NCBI GenBank assembly: GCA_030278955.1
Contig: JAOANR010000010.1
Coordinates: 17,281,086-17,345,085, forward strand
Direction: 5' to 3'
DNA length: 64,000 bases
Source: Hygrophila difformis
Lineage: Eukaryota; Streptophyta; Magnoliopsida; Lamiales; Acanthaceae
The translations under genes and the position numbers were made by a program. Of this stretch, positions 34,857 through 45,786 are shown piece after piece; the stretch's first letter is position 1, and every line of letters begins with the position of its first letter. The notes beneath the pieces are model-generated. The model was not told the DNA's origin. It saw nothing but the letters and a program-made list of their open reading frames with translations, and ran no database searches.

Positions 34857-35024
34857 CATGAGGACCACACAATCCGCTGCAACAATCAAGTCGTGGGAGT
34901 TCAACTGGGAGGTTGACGAAGAAGCACCGTTGTTGAGAACGAAAAGCAGGAAACCGAGGACGGCCGAGACGTGGGCAAGAAAACGTGGCGACAGGGGACA
35001 CGCGTCGGCCATCCATGATGCCAT
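34857..35024 (-). CDS. Candidate first exon with N-terminal hydrophobic segment
   Basis: ATG at 35024, 56 codons (MASWMADACPLSPRFLAH, then AVLGFLLFVLNNG) and a donor CATG|GTATTC. The hydrophobic stretch would be a signal peptide or membrane anchor. It ends in phase 0 while the next recognised exon needs two bases, so at least one further exon must lie between, or this is a separate or untranslated first exon. Transcription direction and position fit the amidase gene. Confidence 0.4.
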
Positions 35025-35309
35025 GTGTGGTTATTAACTGACGAGTTCGACGGAACTAGGTGGGAAGCAGATTGTGGGGCTGCCCGAAATCCGAATGAAT
35101 GTTGAGGTTTCAGTTATCCACTCCAGATTCTTGAGAGATGTGATTCGAGGGTTCGTCAAGGCAACTTGCCTTTTAAGTTATAGTCTATTCCTTGCAGATT
35201 GTAGTGGGGGAGAAATTAATACTCCAATCAGACAAAAAAAACAAGGAAGTGAAAAAGAAAAGGAAAAGGAAAAGTACAAGGACAAGGACGAGTATAAACT
35301 TGTCACGCT

Positions 35310-36209
35310 TAGGGGTGATTAACGAGTAGTGCTACTCATATTTGATTCGGGACTCGGCTCGAGAAAAACTCGACTCGTACTCGACTATCGTTACTCGACT
35401 CTAGCTCGAGCTCGCATCAAGTCAAGCTCGACTCGAACTCGACTCGAGTATTTGAGCTCGACTGAGCTCGACTCGACTCGATAACACCATTAACACACAT
35501 TTTAATTAATCTTCGTTTCATACTTTCCCTCGCAGTCCACTCTATTTTCTATTAGAAAAAATATACTTCCTCCGTTTTTTTTGTTAGCTACATTTGACAT
35601 TTTGCTACTGTTCACTCATATACTTTGACTTAAAGTTTTTTCATGGTTATATAAGTTAAAATATAGCCAAGTGAGATCTTGTTAGCTTCGTCTCGTCCTG
35701 TAATTTTTAAGTATCGAACTTTTAGAATTTACTTCCTCTAAAATATCTAAACAAGGAAAAATAGTAATTCTGTGAATTTTGTCTCGTCTCGTCTCGTCTC
35801 GTGCTGGGTGGGTCCGTAGCAATCTTTAAACTATCTAAACAAGGAAAAATAGTCATTCTAAAAAATTAAAATATATTTTTAAAGAATTTTAGTTCTAACT
35901 TTAGTTGTACAATAATCAACACAATATTCAAGTATCAAATTAAATTGTGTCTTTTAGGTTATGGTTAAAGATTCTAAATAAAATGTTAAGAAAAATAAAA
36001 TAAATACATACTTAAGCTACAAATTCAAACTCGAGCTTAGCAAAAAAAGAACACGCCAACTACTCGAATTTAAACTCGAACTCGATGATACTCGAGCTCG
36101 AACTCGACTTGATGATACTCGAGCTCGAGCTCGAACTCGAATATATGTTGTCAAGCTCAAGCTCAAGTATCATGATACTCGAGCTCGACTTGACTCAATA
36201 TCACCCCTA
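35310..36209. mobile_element. hAT-type foldback with CTCGAG-rich arms
   Basis: Starts TAGGGGTGATTAACG and ends TATCACCCCTA. Near-duplications GTCACGCT (35302-35309) and GTCCGGCT (36210-36217) flank it. Arms consist of repeated CTCGA/TCGAG units. No ORF. A diverged Stowaway-like end (ACTTCCTCCGTTT near 35566) lies inside. Confidence 0.75.
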
Positions 36210-36395
36210 GTCCGGCTGCTGTTACGCCTCATGAGTATTACTCTCAAAGTCTCAAATATCCCTGTCAATGTCATCATCGAACGATGATAGTTTTTTTTTA
36301 AAAAAAAAAATGAAAAGAAACTAGGTAAAAGAAATTCGTTGGTTCATTGAAAATAATAATACTAATAATAATAATAATTATTACTATTATTATTA

Positions 36396-36659
36396 TACTC
36401 CCTCCGTTTCTTTTTAAATGTTACGTTTTGACTTTTTTTACTGTTCATTATAGCACTTTGACTTCTATTTTTATTATAGTTATTGAAGACAAAATATAGC
36501 CAAGTGAGATCTTGTTTGATTCGTCTCATCTTGTAGTTTCTAAATATCAAGTTTTTAGAATTTTTACTTATACCGAATTTAAGTTATTAATTGTTGAAAA
36601 TGTGCATTGGCATACGTGCAAATGAGAAATGTAACCTTTAAAAAGAAACGGAGGTAGTA
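36396..36659. mobile_element. Stowaway-like MITE 1 of a four-element row
   Basis: TACTCCCTCCGTTTCTTTTT at the left and AAAAAGAAACGGAGGTAGTA at the right are inverse copies, flanked by TA. It is preceded by an ATT/AAT microsatellite (36354-36394). Confidence 0.8.
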
Positions 36660-36731
36660 ATTATTAGTGGAATTTCAAAATAAATAATTTCATTTCATTA
36701 GTTATTATTGATTAAAAAAAATACTACCGAA

Positions 36732-36986
36732 TACTTCCTCCATCTCATTGTATTTGTTATAGAGGTCTTCGACATGCTGATGCACATTTTTAGCGGTTAA
36801 TAACTTAAATTGTGTACAATGAAAAATTATAAAAAGTTGTTATTCTAAAACTACACGATTAGACGAATCTAACGAGATCTCACTTGACTATGTTTTTTCT
36901 TACTATGATAAAAATTTGAATAAAAGTTAAACAGTGAATAGTGTCAAAAAGTTTAAAGTAACATTTGTTCCGAGACGGAGGTAGTA
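36732..36986. mobile_element. Stowaway-like MITE 2
   Basis: TACTTCCTCCATCTCATTG at the left and CGAGACGGAGGTAGTA at the right. Confidence 0.75.
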
Positions 36987-37006
36987 TAATTTATGAGTTG
37001 ATATTA

Positions 37007-37270
37007 TACTCCCTCCGTTTTTTAAGAATGTAACATTCCTGCGTTTCACGTTATCTAATGCACATTTTTAATGCTTAATATCACAAATTGTGTAAAAGTA
37101 AAAAATTATAAAAATTTGATATTCTAAAACTACGTGATTAGACGAATCTAACAAGATCACATTTGTCTATATTTTATCTTATATAACTTTGTTAAAAATT
37201 TGAATCAACGTTACTCGATTAATAGTAACAACTATGTAAATATTACAACTATTTCCAAACGGAGGGAGTA
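37007..37270. mobile_element. Stowaway-like MITE 3
   Basis: TACTCCCTCCGTTTTTTAAG at the left and CCAAACGGAGGGAGTA at the right. It begins 20 bp after MITE 2. The inside shares the CTACGTGATTAGACGAATCTAAC block with MITE 2. Confidence 0.8.
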
Positions 37271-37383
37271 TTTATTACTTAAATATAATTTAAATATTTG
37301 TTGTTATTCTAACAGATACTCCTACTTTCTAAATTTGTTTACTGGCTTCGACTTTGCAAAAAATATTTTATCAATTTAAATTA

Positions 37384-37643
37384 TACTTCCTCTATTTTTT
37401 TATGTTTGCTACCGACCCACTCATCACGTAGTCCAATGCACATTTTAAATCTTTAATAACCCAATTCAATACAAGAAAAATTTTAAAAGTTTGATATTTA
37501 AAAACTACAAGTCGAGACAAATCTAACAAGATCTCACTTGGCTATATTTTAACATGTATAACTATGATAAAATTTCAAATTAAAGTGTGTGTGAATAGTG
37601 TCTAATTCACAAATGTAGCTATCTTTCAAAAACGGAGGAAGTA
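37384..37643. mobile_element. Stowaway-like MITE 4
   Basis: TACTTCCTCTATTTTTTTATG at the left and AAAACGGAGGAAGTA at the right; related inside to MITEs 2 and 3. Confidence 0.75.
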
Positions 37644-37982
37644 TTTAATATGATAACAAATTTTAATAAATATATTATAGATTGATATTATATTCATCAA
37701 TGGAAAATAAATATTTATATTAGATAGATTAACTACATTAGATAAATCTTCATACGAAAAAAAAAAACAAATCAAACTATGGTCATACATCTCGCATAAT
37801 CATTTCATTATTAAATTCGTGATGATGATTCATTAAATAATGTTTTCTGCAAATCATTTCTAAATTTTAATTTTTTTTTTGGTGAACAATGCCTCATCGG
37901 CTGCTAAAAAGAAAAGAAAAAAACAAAAAAACAAAATAACAAAAAAAGAAAAAACAGGAAAACAAAAAATAACCAACGGAAA

Positions 37983-40900
37983 CTATCCTACACTTCTCAA
38001 AACTCCATTGCCGCTACAATCGTCATGTAGCAACTGAACCACTGGATCCGGTGGAAAAGCCCATGTCGTGAAAAATTGTTCCTCGCTGCATGTCATTTTC
38101 GCCAAACCATCCGCCACCCTATTCCATTCCCGATAGATATGCCGTACCTCGCACTTGGTAAATCCACTTTGAAGCCTCCGAATAGCCTTCACTAATGGCC
38201 ACAATTTGTGTCGCGTATTCGTTAATCCCTGAAGTAATCTAACCGCTTCAGCCGAATCAGTATAACACGTGACGACCTGCTCCCCCTCCGACGATGCAAG
38301 CTTTAAACCTTGCATGATTCCAAATAGTTCAACTTCTAAAATACTCCTTGCACCGAGTTGGCCCCCCACCGCTGCTCTCCAAACACCATCAAGCGTCCGA
38401 ATCACAGCCGCAAAGCCACTCCTCATACCCTCATCCATGACGCTCCCGTCTGTATGAATAATCACCCCATCCGTCACTCCCGCCTGCCACTTCACCACCA
38501 TACCATCCGCTTTCCTGTTGCCCCCCTGCCCTGCCGCGCGGTAAAGGCTCTCCATCAAGTAGACGACCTCCCGAACGAGTTGGCGGAGCCCCTTAGTGTT
38601 TCCCGTAAACACTCTTCGATTCCTCTCCATCCAAGCGACCCAAACTCCGACTAAGAATGCATAACTCCACTTCTTTGCCATAAATTGACACCAATGTCTA
38701 GCCTCATCCTTCGTCAAAGGCGGTATCGACCCAGCATAAAAAACGCTCAAAGCACTCCAAAGCGACCTCGCCCAAGGACACTCGAACAAGGCATTCTGCC
38801 ACGTCTCCTCACTACCACAACATATCGTGCAGAGAGGTGAGCTCGCAAGATTACGTTGGTATCTAGTGAAGTTCGTCGTTAAGGAGCCATGCCCGATCAA
38901 CCATAGCACCTGTCCGAATTTCTCCAGGATCCCCTTCTTCCACATCCACTCCCAGCTAGAGCTGTAAATAGAACAAACAGTTCGTGAGCTGAGCTCGTTT
39001 CGACACATGTTCGTTCGTTAACAGTTTGTTCGGTAAATTTAACGAACCGAGCTCAAACACATAATTTGGTTTGTGTGTTCGTTTGTTAAGTTCGCGAACA
39101 GTTCGGAATTCTTTTTAATGGAATATATGTTATAAAAAATAAATATTTTATCTAGTTGTTCTTTCCATTTTCCATTTTTATTAATTTCACATTTCTCTCA
39201 TAAATTATATTACAATATACATTACATTTTCACACTTAATTTAATTCTAAAACAAATAAATTTATTAATAAAATAAATGGTTCGTTAACTGAGCTCGACT
39301 AGGCTCGTGTTCGTTCGTTATTAGCCCGTTCGTAAGGTTAAACGAACAGAGCTCAAACATGAAAATTGGCTCGTTAAGATTTTTGACTCGGTTCGTGTTC
39401 GTTCGTTAAGCTTAACGAACAGAGCTCGAATACTTAAAACTCGGTTCGGTTCGGCTCATTTACAGCTCTACTCCCAGTCGCTCGTATCTGTCGCACCCTC
39501 CCGGATCCATCCATAGCTGGAACGGATGCTATACTCGCCCGAAGCCTCCAATCTCCAATGCATCACGTCGACCGCCTCCTCCATAAGTAAAGGACACGGA
39601 GAAGCTTCCAGTTCCACTTTGACATGTTCCGGTATCACTGTATACAATTTATTCAAGGACCACTTGCCCTGCTCAATCACATCTTTAATAGTGATCCCGA
39701 CGTCATTGTAGTGCACGAAAGGCATAAGAGGTGCCAAGCATGAACCCTTCCACCATGGCGAATACCAAAATGAACTATTCCCATTCCCTGGCCGCACCCC
39801 GAAAGGCTTCACCCATCTCCACGAGCGTGCGCCACACTCTAGTCCCTTTCCTATGTGTCCTCGGAAATTGATCACCCGCGCAGCCATATTTCTCCATCAA
39901 CCATTGCACCCAACTTTTCTCACTACTTATCATAAAATCCGCCACTTGCTTCCCAAGTAAAGCTTTATTCATGTGCGCTGCTTGTCTCAGCCCAAGCCCT
40001 CCTTCCCTCCTCGGTCGAGTAATCTTATCCCAAGCCACTAAATGCAAGCCTTTCCCATCCACTCCTTTCCAAATCCATCGTCTAATTTTTTGATCAATCT
40101 TTTGGCATGTAGCCACCGGTAGTTTGTGAACTTGCATGCAATATGTAGGAAGAGCCGCAAGTACTGCCCGCGCTAAAGTCACTCGAGCCGCCCTGTTCAA
40201 CAATGCCGCCGCCCATCCTGCCAATTTGAGGTCCATACGATTCAACAAATCATCAAAATGCGATATTTTCATCCTCCCCTGAATAATAGGAAACCCTAAA
40301 TACTTCCACAGGGATGCCGCTAAAGGAATACCCATATGCTGATCGATCCATCCTCTTTCAATGTTCGTCGCCACAGAGGAAATAACTGCAGTCGACTTAT
40401 CACAATTCATCTTCAATCCCGACTCCTGGCCAAACCGTCCCATAACCTCAGCCATGGTAATAATGCTCTCCTCCTAAATCGCAGAGCAAAGAATTAAGTC
40501 ATCCGCAAACATAATATGAGATATGTCCGTCCCCCCATCCAAGTTCCTAAGCGGCTTCCAGCTCCCTTCCTCTACCTTATGCAGAATATATCTAGACAAT
40601 TTCTCCATCACAATCACGAACAAATATGGTGATAAGGGATCACCTTGACGTAGTCCTCTACCCGCCCCAAATTTCTCCAGAGGCGATCCCTTCCATAGCA
40701 CTGAGAAGGAGGAACTCCGGACACAAACCATAATAATCTCCCTGAGCGCCGCCGGCAAGTTCATCTCAAGTAAGCAGTCATGCAGGAAATCCCAGTGGAC
40801 CGAATCATATGCCTTTGTCAAGTCGATCTTCAAAATCACCCCCTTACTACTCGGCCTCCTACCCTCCAACGAATACGCCAATTCTTGCACCAATATACCG

Positions 40901-42685
40901 TTGTCCCGAGTGCCGCGCCCTGGAAAAAAGCTGATTGAAACGGGCCTATAAACTCGCATAACACCGGTCGAAGCCTATTGGAGATCACCTTAGTGATAAA
41001 CTTAAATGTAACATTACACAAGGTGAGCGGACAAAACTGTGTGATAGTCTGAGGAATAACCACCTTAGGGAGTAACACCAAGTACGCATGGGCGATTTAA
41101 TGTGGCAGCGTACCCGAGCAGAAAGCCTCCCTGACCATATGAAAAATTCTATCTCCAATCGAATCCCAATACAATCGATAAAATTCTGCCGGAAACCCAT
41201 CAGGCCCTGGCGCCGCAAAAGGCCTCATCTGCCTCTTGACTTCATCGACTTCGACTCTCTCCACAGGTCCCTCCAATTTTTCTGTCCATCCGGCGGCGAT
41301 GGCAGGCAGCGGCGGCAGTCGCTCCTCACCGCATTCCACCTCCCTCCTCTGAAAGAAATCCGAAAAGTACTTCTGGACATGATCTTTGAGTAAGTCTTGT
41401 TCAGTATGCCACATCTCATCCTCCAATTTGAGGCCATAGATACGATTCCTCTTTCTATGGACTTTAGTACGTGCATGGAAATATTTTGTATTCCGGCCGC
41501 CCAAGGTAATCCATTTATCCCTCGCCTTTTGGAACCACAACCATTCTTCTTGAATGAGAACCACCTCCAGCTCCGCTTTAAGCTCCTTCTCCAATCTCAC
41601 CAGCCAAGCTGAATCCCACACTTCCAATCTTTTCTCAATACCCTTAATTCGTCTTTCAAGTTTCTTCTTTCTATCCACAATATTTCCAAAAGATTCTTGA
41701 TTAAATTAGATAGAAACCTTACTCATCTCCTCCATCAACGCCGGCACCGACGCCTCACTATTATTAGCACAACACCCCCTCACCACATCCACATACGATG
41801 CATGCTTTCCCCAGGCAGACGCCCATCGGAACGGCCGCGGACGCCCATTCCCGATTGGATCACTACAAAGTAGCAAAAGCGGACAGTGTTCCGACCCAAT
41901 GCGCGGGAGATGCTGAATCCGGGCCTCCTCAAACATATGCATCCACTCCAAGTTCGCCAGTCCTCGATCTAATCTCTTCTGAATACACCTGTCGCTGCCC
42001 ATCCTCCGCACCCAAGTAAACCTAGTGCACAATGCCGGAATGCCAAGTAAATTACATGCACTCACCGCCTCCCTAAGCTCCTCCGCCCTCTCGGCCAGAA
42101 AAACCCCGCCGCTGACCTCATCCTCTGCCATGATTTCGTTCCAATCTCCTATAACCATCCATGCCCCGCCAACCAATTCCGATAATTCCCTGAGATTCCG
42201 CCAATCATGTTTTTTCCTTTGATAATTAGGTTTCCATAGATGAAAGTGGCAGTCCATGCAGACGCCCCCAGACGCAACCCCACACTGATCATCCTACTCC
42301 TAGAATCAACGATCGTAATATGATAATTACAACCGCGCAATTTAAGCACCCAAATGCCCCCCGCTCGCCCAACAGTTTCTTGAATCTGGATCGACTCATA
42401 GCCCAGCCGCCAAAACAGCATCCTAACCCTATCAAACCGACCTTGTGACTCCATAATGCATAACACATCCGGATTATTGGATCGTATGCAATTTGTCAGC
42501 CACCTTTGTGAATCCTCCCCCATTAAACCCTGCACATTCCATGCCAATAATTTGAAATTCCTAAAATCCATATAATAAAATTGAATTGCCGACAGCCACC
42601 CCCATACTCTAGCTTTCATCTTCCAAAGCATTCGCCCAACATTCGGCCTTAAAATCATTATCACTCCGGTAATCAGTCCCAACAC
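37983..42685 (-). pseudogene. LINE ORF2: endonuclease, RT, RNase H, disrupted
   Basis: In order: an AP-type endonuclease (LLAWNVQGL, PDVLCIMES near 42560-42440; IGDWNEI and SEHCPLL near 42140 and 41890), the linker, RT (KIDLTKAYDSVHWDFL, LRQGDPLSPYLF, FADD near 40520), the zf-RVT Cys/His region and a C-terminal RNase H (HTDGS, EVELFGIMQGL, TDSAEA, VADGLAKM). Lesions: frame changes near 42200, 41690 and 41000-41090, a stop just after FADD (about 40473), a frame change near 39800 and the MITE at 38957-39470. RNase H part 39008-37983 is still open. Not active on its own. Confidence 0.85.
38957..39470. mobile_element. hAT-type MITE inserted in LINE ORF2
   Basis: TAGAGCTGTAAAT...ATTTACAGCTCTA ends are flanked by CTCCCAGC (38949-38956) and CTCCCAGT (39471-39478). 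Arms are rich in GTTCGTTCGTTA/TAACGAACNGAGCTC units. It separates the zf-RVT coding part of ORF2; coding resumes in frame-compatible sequence on the other side. Confidence 0.85.
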
Positions 42686-44042
42686 TCGACTCTCGCCAAG
42701 CGATCAGTAATGGCTGGCCGCCACCATCCTCCACCAGACGCTGCCCACTGTCTGGCTCCTTCTCAACCCTCATCCTTTTGGAACCCTTAGGCGGAGGCAA
42801 GATACTCAGAAACCCAGGCACCGTACCTTGCCCCATCTCCTCTCTTCCCGCCCCCTTCTCCAGGACCGCCGTCATCCTGTCGCTGGTCACCCTTGCAGGT
42901 TTCGCCACAGGCCGCGCCGATTCCTTAGGAGTCCTAGGCCGAGCCACAGGTGCCCGCTTGTCCCCTCCCGTCGTCGCCTGCTCTTTCTGAGGTTCCACCG
43001 TCTTATTCATCTTTTGTTGAAGGGGCCTCCTACGCCTTCGCTCCACCGTGGTCCACTCACCATACAAGTCCCCAACATCATCCGTACCCCATTTGCACTT
43101 CGATGTCCCCTCCTGTGGATCCGTTTCCACCCTACTCTCCCCTTGCGCCTGGCCTCCCTCCTGCACCGGTGCCTTCCCCTTGCGCGCCCTCTCCTTCTCC
43201 GCCTGACTATCCTCCACATCCGCCTCCTTCTCATCCTTATGCACCTTGTGTTTACAATCCCTCCTAAAATGCCCATATCTTCCACAAGACTTACATATTA
43301 AATGTAGACCCTCATATGCCACATGCACCCAGCGTCCATTCACCAGAAACTTCCCGATGACCGGTTCATTAAGATCCAACTCCACACAAACCCGTGCGAA
43401 AACCGCCCTTTCGCGCTTGCTCGTGCACTTATCAAATTTAATAACCTCGCCAATGTCGGAAGCGAAAGCATGCAGGAAGTCCTCCTTATAGTGTTGAATA
43501 GACAATCCCATCATGCGCGCCCACACCATCGTCTTGCTAACCACTTCCGTAGCCGGATCGAATTCCTTCCTCCACTTCATAATAGGCAAGTAGTGGTCAA
43601 AGAGCATCCAAGGGCCTCCATTAATGACTCGATCCCTATCTTCCTCCTTGGAAAACCTGACCACGTAATAACTATATCCCACGTCGATCATGTCCATGCC
43701 CGCGGTACACTTCCATAGTTTCGCCAGCCTTTCCTTCAGCGTTATGAAATTCACTCGCAACCCCATAGTTTTCACAATAAGCGCGTTCGCCCACTCCAGC
43801 CCCACTTCCGCCTCCAGCGCCTCCGAGACCACAAAACTTGGTATACGCCGATCGCCTCCAACATACTCTTTCGTGATTAATTTCTCAGCAAGCAGATCCC
43901 TTCGCATCCCTACATCCTCCCCTGCTATTCCTCCGTTGTTAAGCGCATCTCGAAACGACGAAAAATTCGATCTTGACGGAGAAGAACTCCCAGCCGCCGT
44001 GTACTCCTTGTCTCGCTCGGGGGAAAGCGAAACCCTAGCCAT
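42609..44042 (-). CDS. LINE ORF1 protein, nucleic-acid binding
   Basis: 477 codons, unbroken. Residues about 70-230 form the DUF4283-type domain common to plant LINE ORF1 and retro-related proteins (KLWKCTAGMDMIDVGYSYY, FSKEEDRDRVINGGPWML). A CX2CX4HX4C zinc knuckle (CKSCGRYGHFRRDC) follows near residue 255. The C-terminal 200 residues are basic, Glu- and Pro-rich and probably disordered. It would bind the LINE RNA to form the transposition particle. The 3' end overlaps the start of ORF2. Confidence 0.85.
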   Translation of the reverse strand: MARVSLSPERDKEYTAAGSSSPSRSNFSSFRDALNNGGIAGEDVGMRRDLLAEKLITKEYVGGDRRIPSFVVSEALEAEVGLEWANALIVKTMGLRVNFITLKERLAKLWKCTAGMDMIDVGYSYYVVRFSKEEDRDRVINGGPWMLFDHYLPIMKWRKEFDPATEVVSKTMVWARMMGLSIQHYKEDFLHAFASDIGEVIKFDKCTSKRERAVFARVCVELDLNEPVIGKFLVNGRWVHVAYEGLHLICKSCGRYGHFRRDCKHKVHKDEKEADVEDSQAEKERARKGKAPVQEGGQAQGESRVETDPQEGTSKCKWGTDDVGDLYGEWTTVERRRRRPLQQKMNKTVEPQKEQATTGGDKRAPVARPRTPKESARPVAKPARVTSDRMTAVLEKGAGREEMGQGTVPGFLSILPPPKGSKRMRVEKEPDSGQRLVEDGGGQPLLIAWRESSVGTDYRSDNDFKAECWANALEDES

Positions 44043-44060
44043 CTCGAAGAAGGACTTTTT

Positions 44061-44572
44061 TTATATTTGTAATTTTTATCTTTCTAAAATTTTAATTTAT
44101 CAATATATTCATTCACAAGAGTATTTTCTTATATTTTTCTAATTTAATTTCGAAATATCTACATGTTTGTGAAATTTCTAATTTCTCAAGGACTTGGGAT
44201 GAATTAATAACAGTAATCAATTATCGTGTGCAACTGTGTTTTCATATACTTTATTTGCCTATGTATCGTATTAGAGGCGTGAGTAGAAAATCTTTTATCT
44301 TTCATTATTTATTTTCTTCTCCTTTTAAGCCGTTATTTGCAGTATAACATATTTTTAAAACAATAAAGTGTAATATATAAATTATTGGTAGTGGTTTATT
44401 TTCAATTGTTTGGTTGTTGTACAATATTTATATGTATTCATGTAATGCCTAAAATGGTTTAAGAAGCTTGGGGAATGTAATTGACCTAATAAAAGTGAAC
44501 AATTTTATTTATTAAATTCGATATTTTTTTATTCACAATTTTTTTCATTCCCGCCATTTGAGCGGAGGTAAT
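44061..44572. other. Intergenic, no gene seen
   Basis: AT-rich sequence upstream of the LINE 5' end. Nothing recognised. Confidence 0.45.
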
Positions 44573-44576
44573 ACTA

Positions 44577-44637
<61 letters not shown>
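44573..44637. repeat. (AAT)n microsatellite, about 21 units
   Basis: An uninterrupted run of TAA/AAT triplets. Confidence 0.95.
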
Positions 44638-44639
<2 letters not shown>

Positions 44640-44764
44640 GGTAAACCGTATATGCATATTTTGGTGGAAAAAACGACTGGTATGACAACGGATATATATA
44701 CACAAAGAATGTTGGGTACCCGTTTGTCATTTACAATGCCTTGAATAACATTTTTTAGTAATTA

Positions 44765-44900
44765 TTAAAGGCTTGAAAAATGAGTGGTGGGAGCCCATTC
44801 CACACAAGGAACAAAGGAGAATAAGAGGAGGCAGGGTGGGAATTCCAACCCAACCTATAGGTTGGGAGTGGGGGTAAGTCCCCAATTACCATTTTAAAAA
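44765..44900 (-). mobile_element. tRNA-derived SINE, copy A
   Basis: On the minus strand it matches the SINE at 59786-59959: promoter-box region at the right end (GGGGACTTACCCCCACTCC...), the CCTTTGTTCCTTGTGTGG middle and the GGGCTCCCACCACTCATTTTTCAAGCC end. It lacks a clean A tail. Boundaries are approximate. Confidence 0.7.
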
Positions 44901-45423
44901 AGGACTGGTGAATACCTTGAGGCCTTGACGTTTTTATTGTCCTATGGATGTTTTCCATAGCACTAAATTATTGTTAAAATTGTATGATCCTATTATTTTA
45001 AAATATATATTTTCTATAATTTTATGTGTACACATTGTAATATATTAACTACCTAAATAAATGGAAAATCAATGCATTAGATTTCTTGTTGAAAGAGAAA
45101 GTGGTCAATATTAAGCTGATGGAGGGAATACTATATTATGCATATGAGTATTAAATGTAGTACTTAGTAGTACTCCTTTAGTTGAGCTAATACATACCAA
45201 TTTGAATTTTTGACATTGTTATTATTAAAGTTTAATTAAATTTTATTGAAAGTATATAATAAAAAAAATCAAGTTATTACAAGTACTTGTTAAATTCCTT
45301 TAATTGTATTTACTTTTTAAAATATGTAGTTTAATATATTAACATTAAACTTCATATTTAAAAGAAATTAAAGAGGCCTAGCTAAAGGGAGTACTATATA
45401 TGCAAAAAATTAAGTACTAATAA
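44901..45423. other. Intergenic, no gene seen
   Basis: AT-rich; no ORF or repeat end recognised. Confidence 0.45.
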
Positions 45424-45786
45424 TACTCCCTCCGTCCCACTAGAAGTGTCCCAAAATTTTTGGGTACGATATTTTATGTGGTGATAGTTAGTATTTAATG
45501 TAATGGTAGATTAGTATTTAAAGTAAGGGTAAATTAGTAATTTATGTGATGTGATTGTAATGTGTTTGAATATTTAATTGATTTATTTATGTGTGATATG
45601 ATGGTTGTGAGTTGAAATTTATTAATGGTAGTGAGTTTAAAATTTATTATATTTATTTATTAATGTGATGTGATGTGTGTAGGTGGGTGATTAATATTTA
45701 ATGATTTTCTAAAATAGAAATGAGACAAAGGTGTTGGGATATACCAAAAAGGAAAGTGAGAGATAAATAATGAGACGGAGGGAGTA
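45424..45786. mobile_element. Stowaway-like MITE
   Basis: TACTCCCTCCGTCCCACTAG at the left and GAGACGGAGGGAGTA at the right, flanked by TA. The inside has repeated TTAATGTGATGTGATG-like stretches. Confidence 0.8.

Larger units (their letters stand above)
37870..44060 (-). mobile_element. L1-type LINE retrotransposon (broken)
   Basis: Two coding regions in LINE order on the minus strand (ORF1 44042-42609, ORF2 42685-37983) end in a short A tail, seen as a T run at 37870-37880. ORF1 is whole. ORF2 has stops and frameshifts and is split by a 514-bp MITE. About 6.2 kb, close to full length. Target duplications were not identified. Confidence 0.85.

Noticed and set aside
34758..35024. 88-codon ORF as a complete small membrane protein gene
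   Set aside because: A splice donor within it (34856) and its position in front of the amidase exons make a first exon more likely; the last 32 codons are probably intron.
37870..37980. A separate gene end after the LINE T run (GGTGAACAATGCCTCATCGG)
   Set aside because: It lies between the LINE stop codon and its A tail, so it is the LINE 3' UTR.
42828..43301. 157-codon and neighbouring ORFs on the plus strand opposite LINE ORF1
   Set aside because: Low-complexity Pro/Arg/Ser mirror frames of the ORF1 protein; no independent support.
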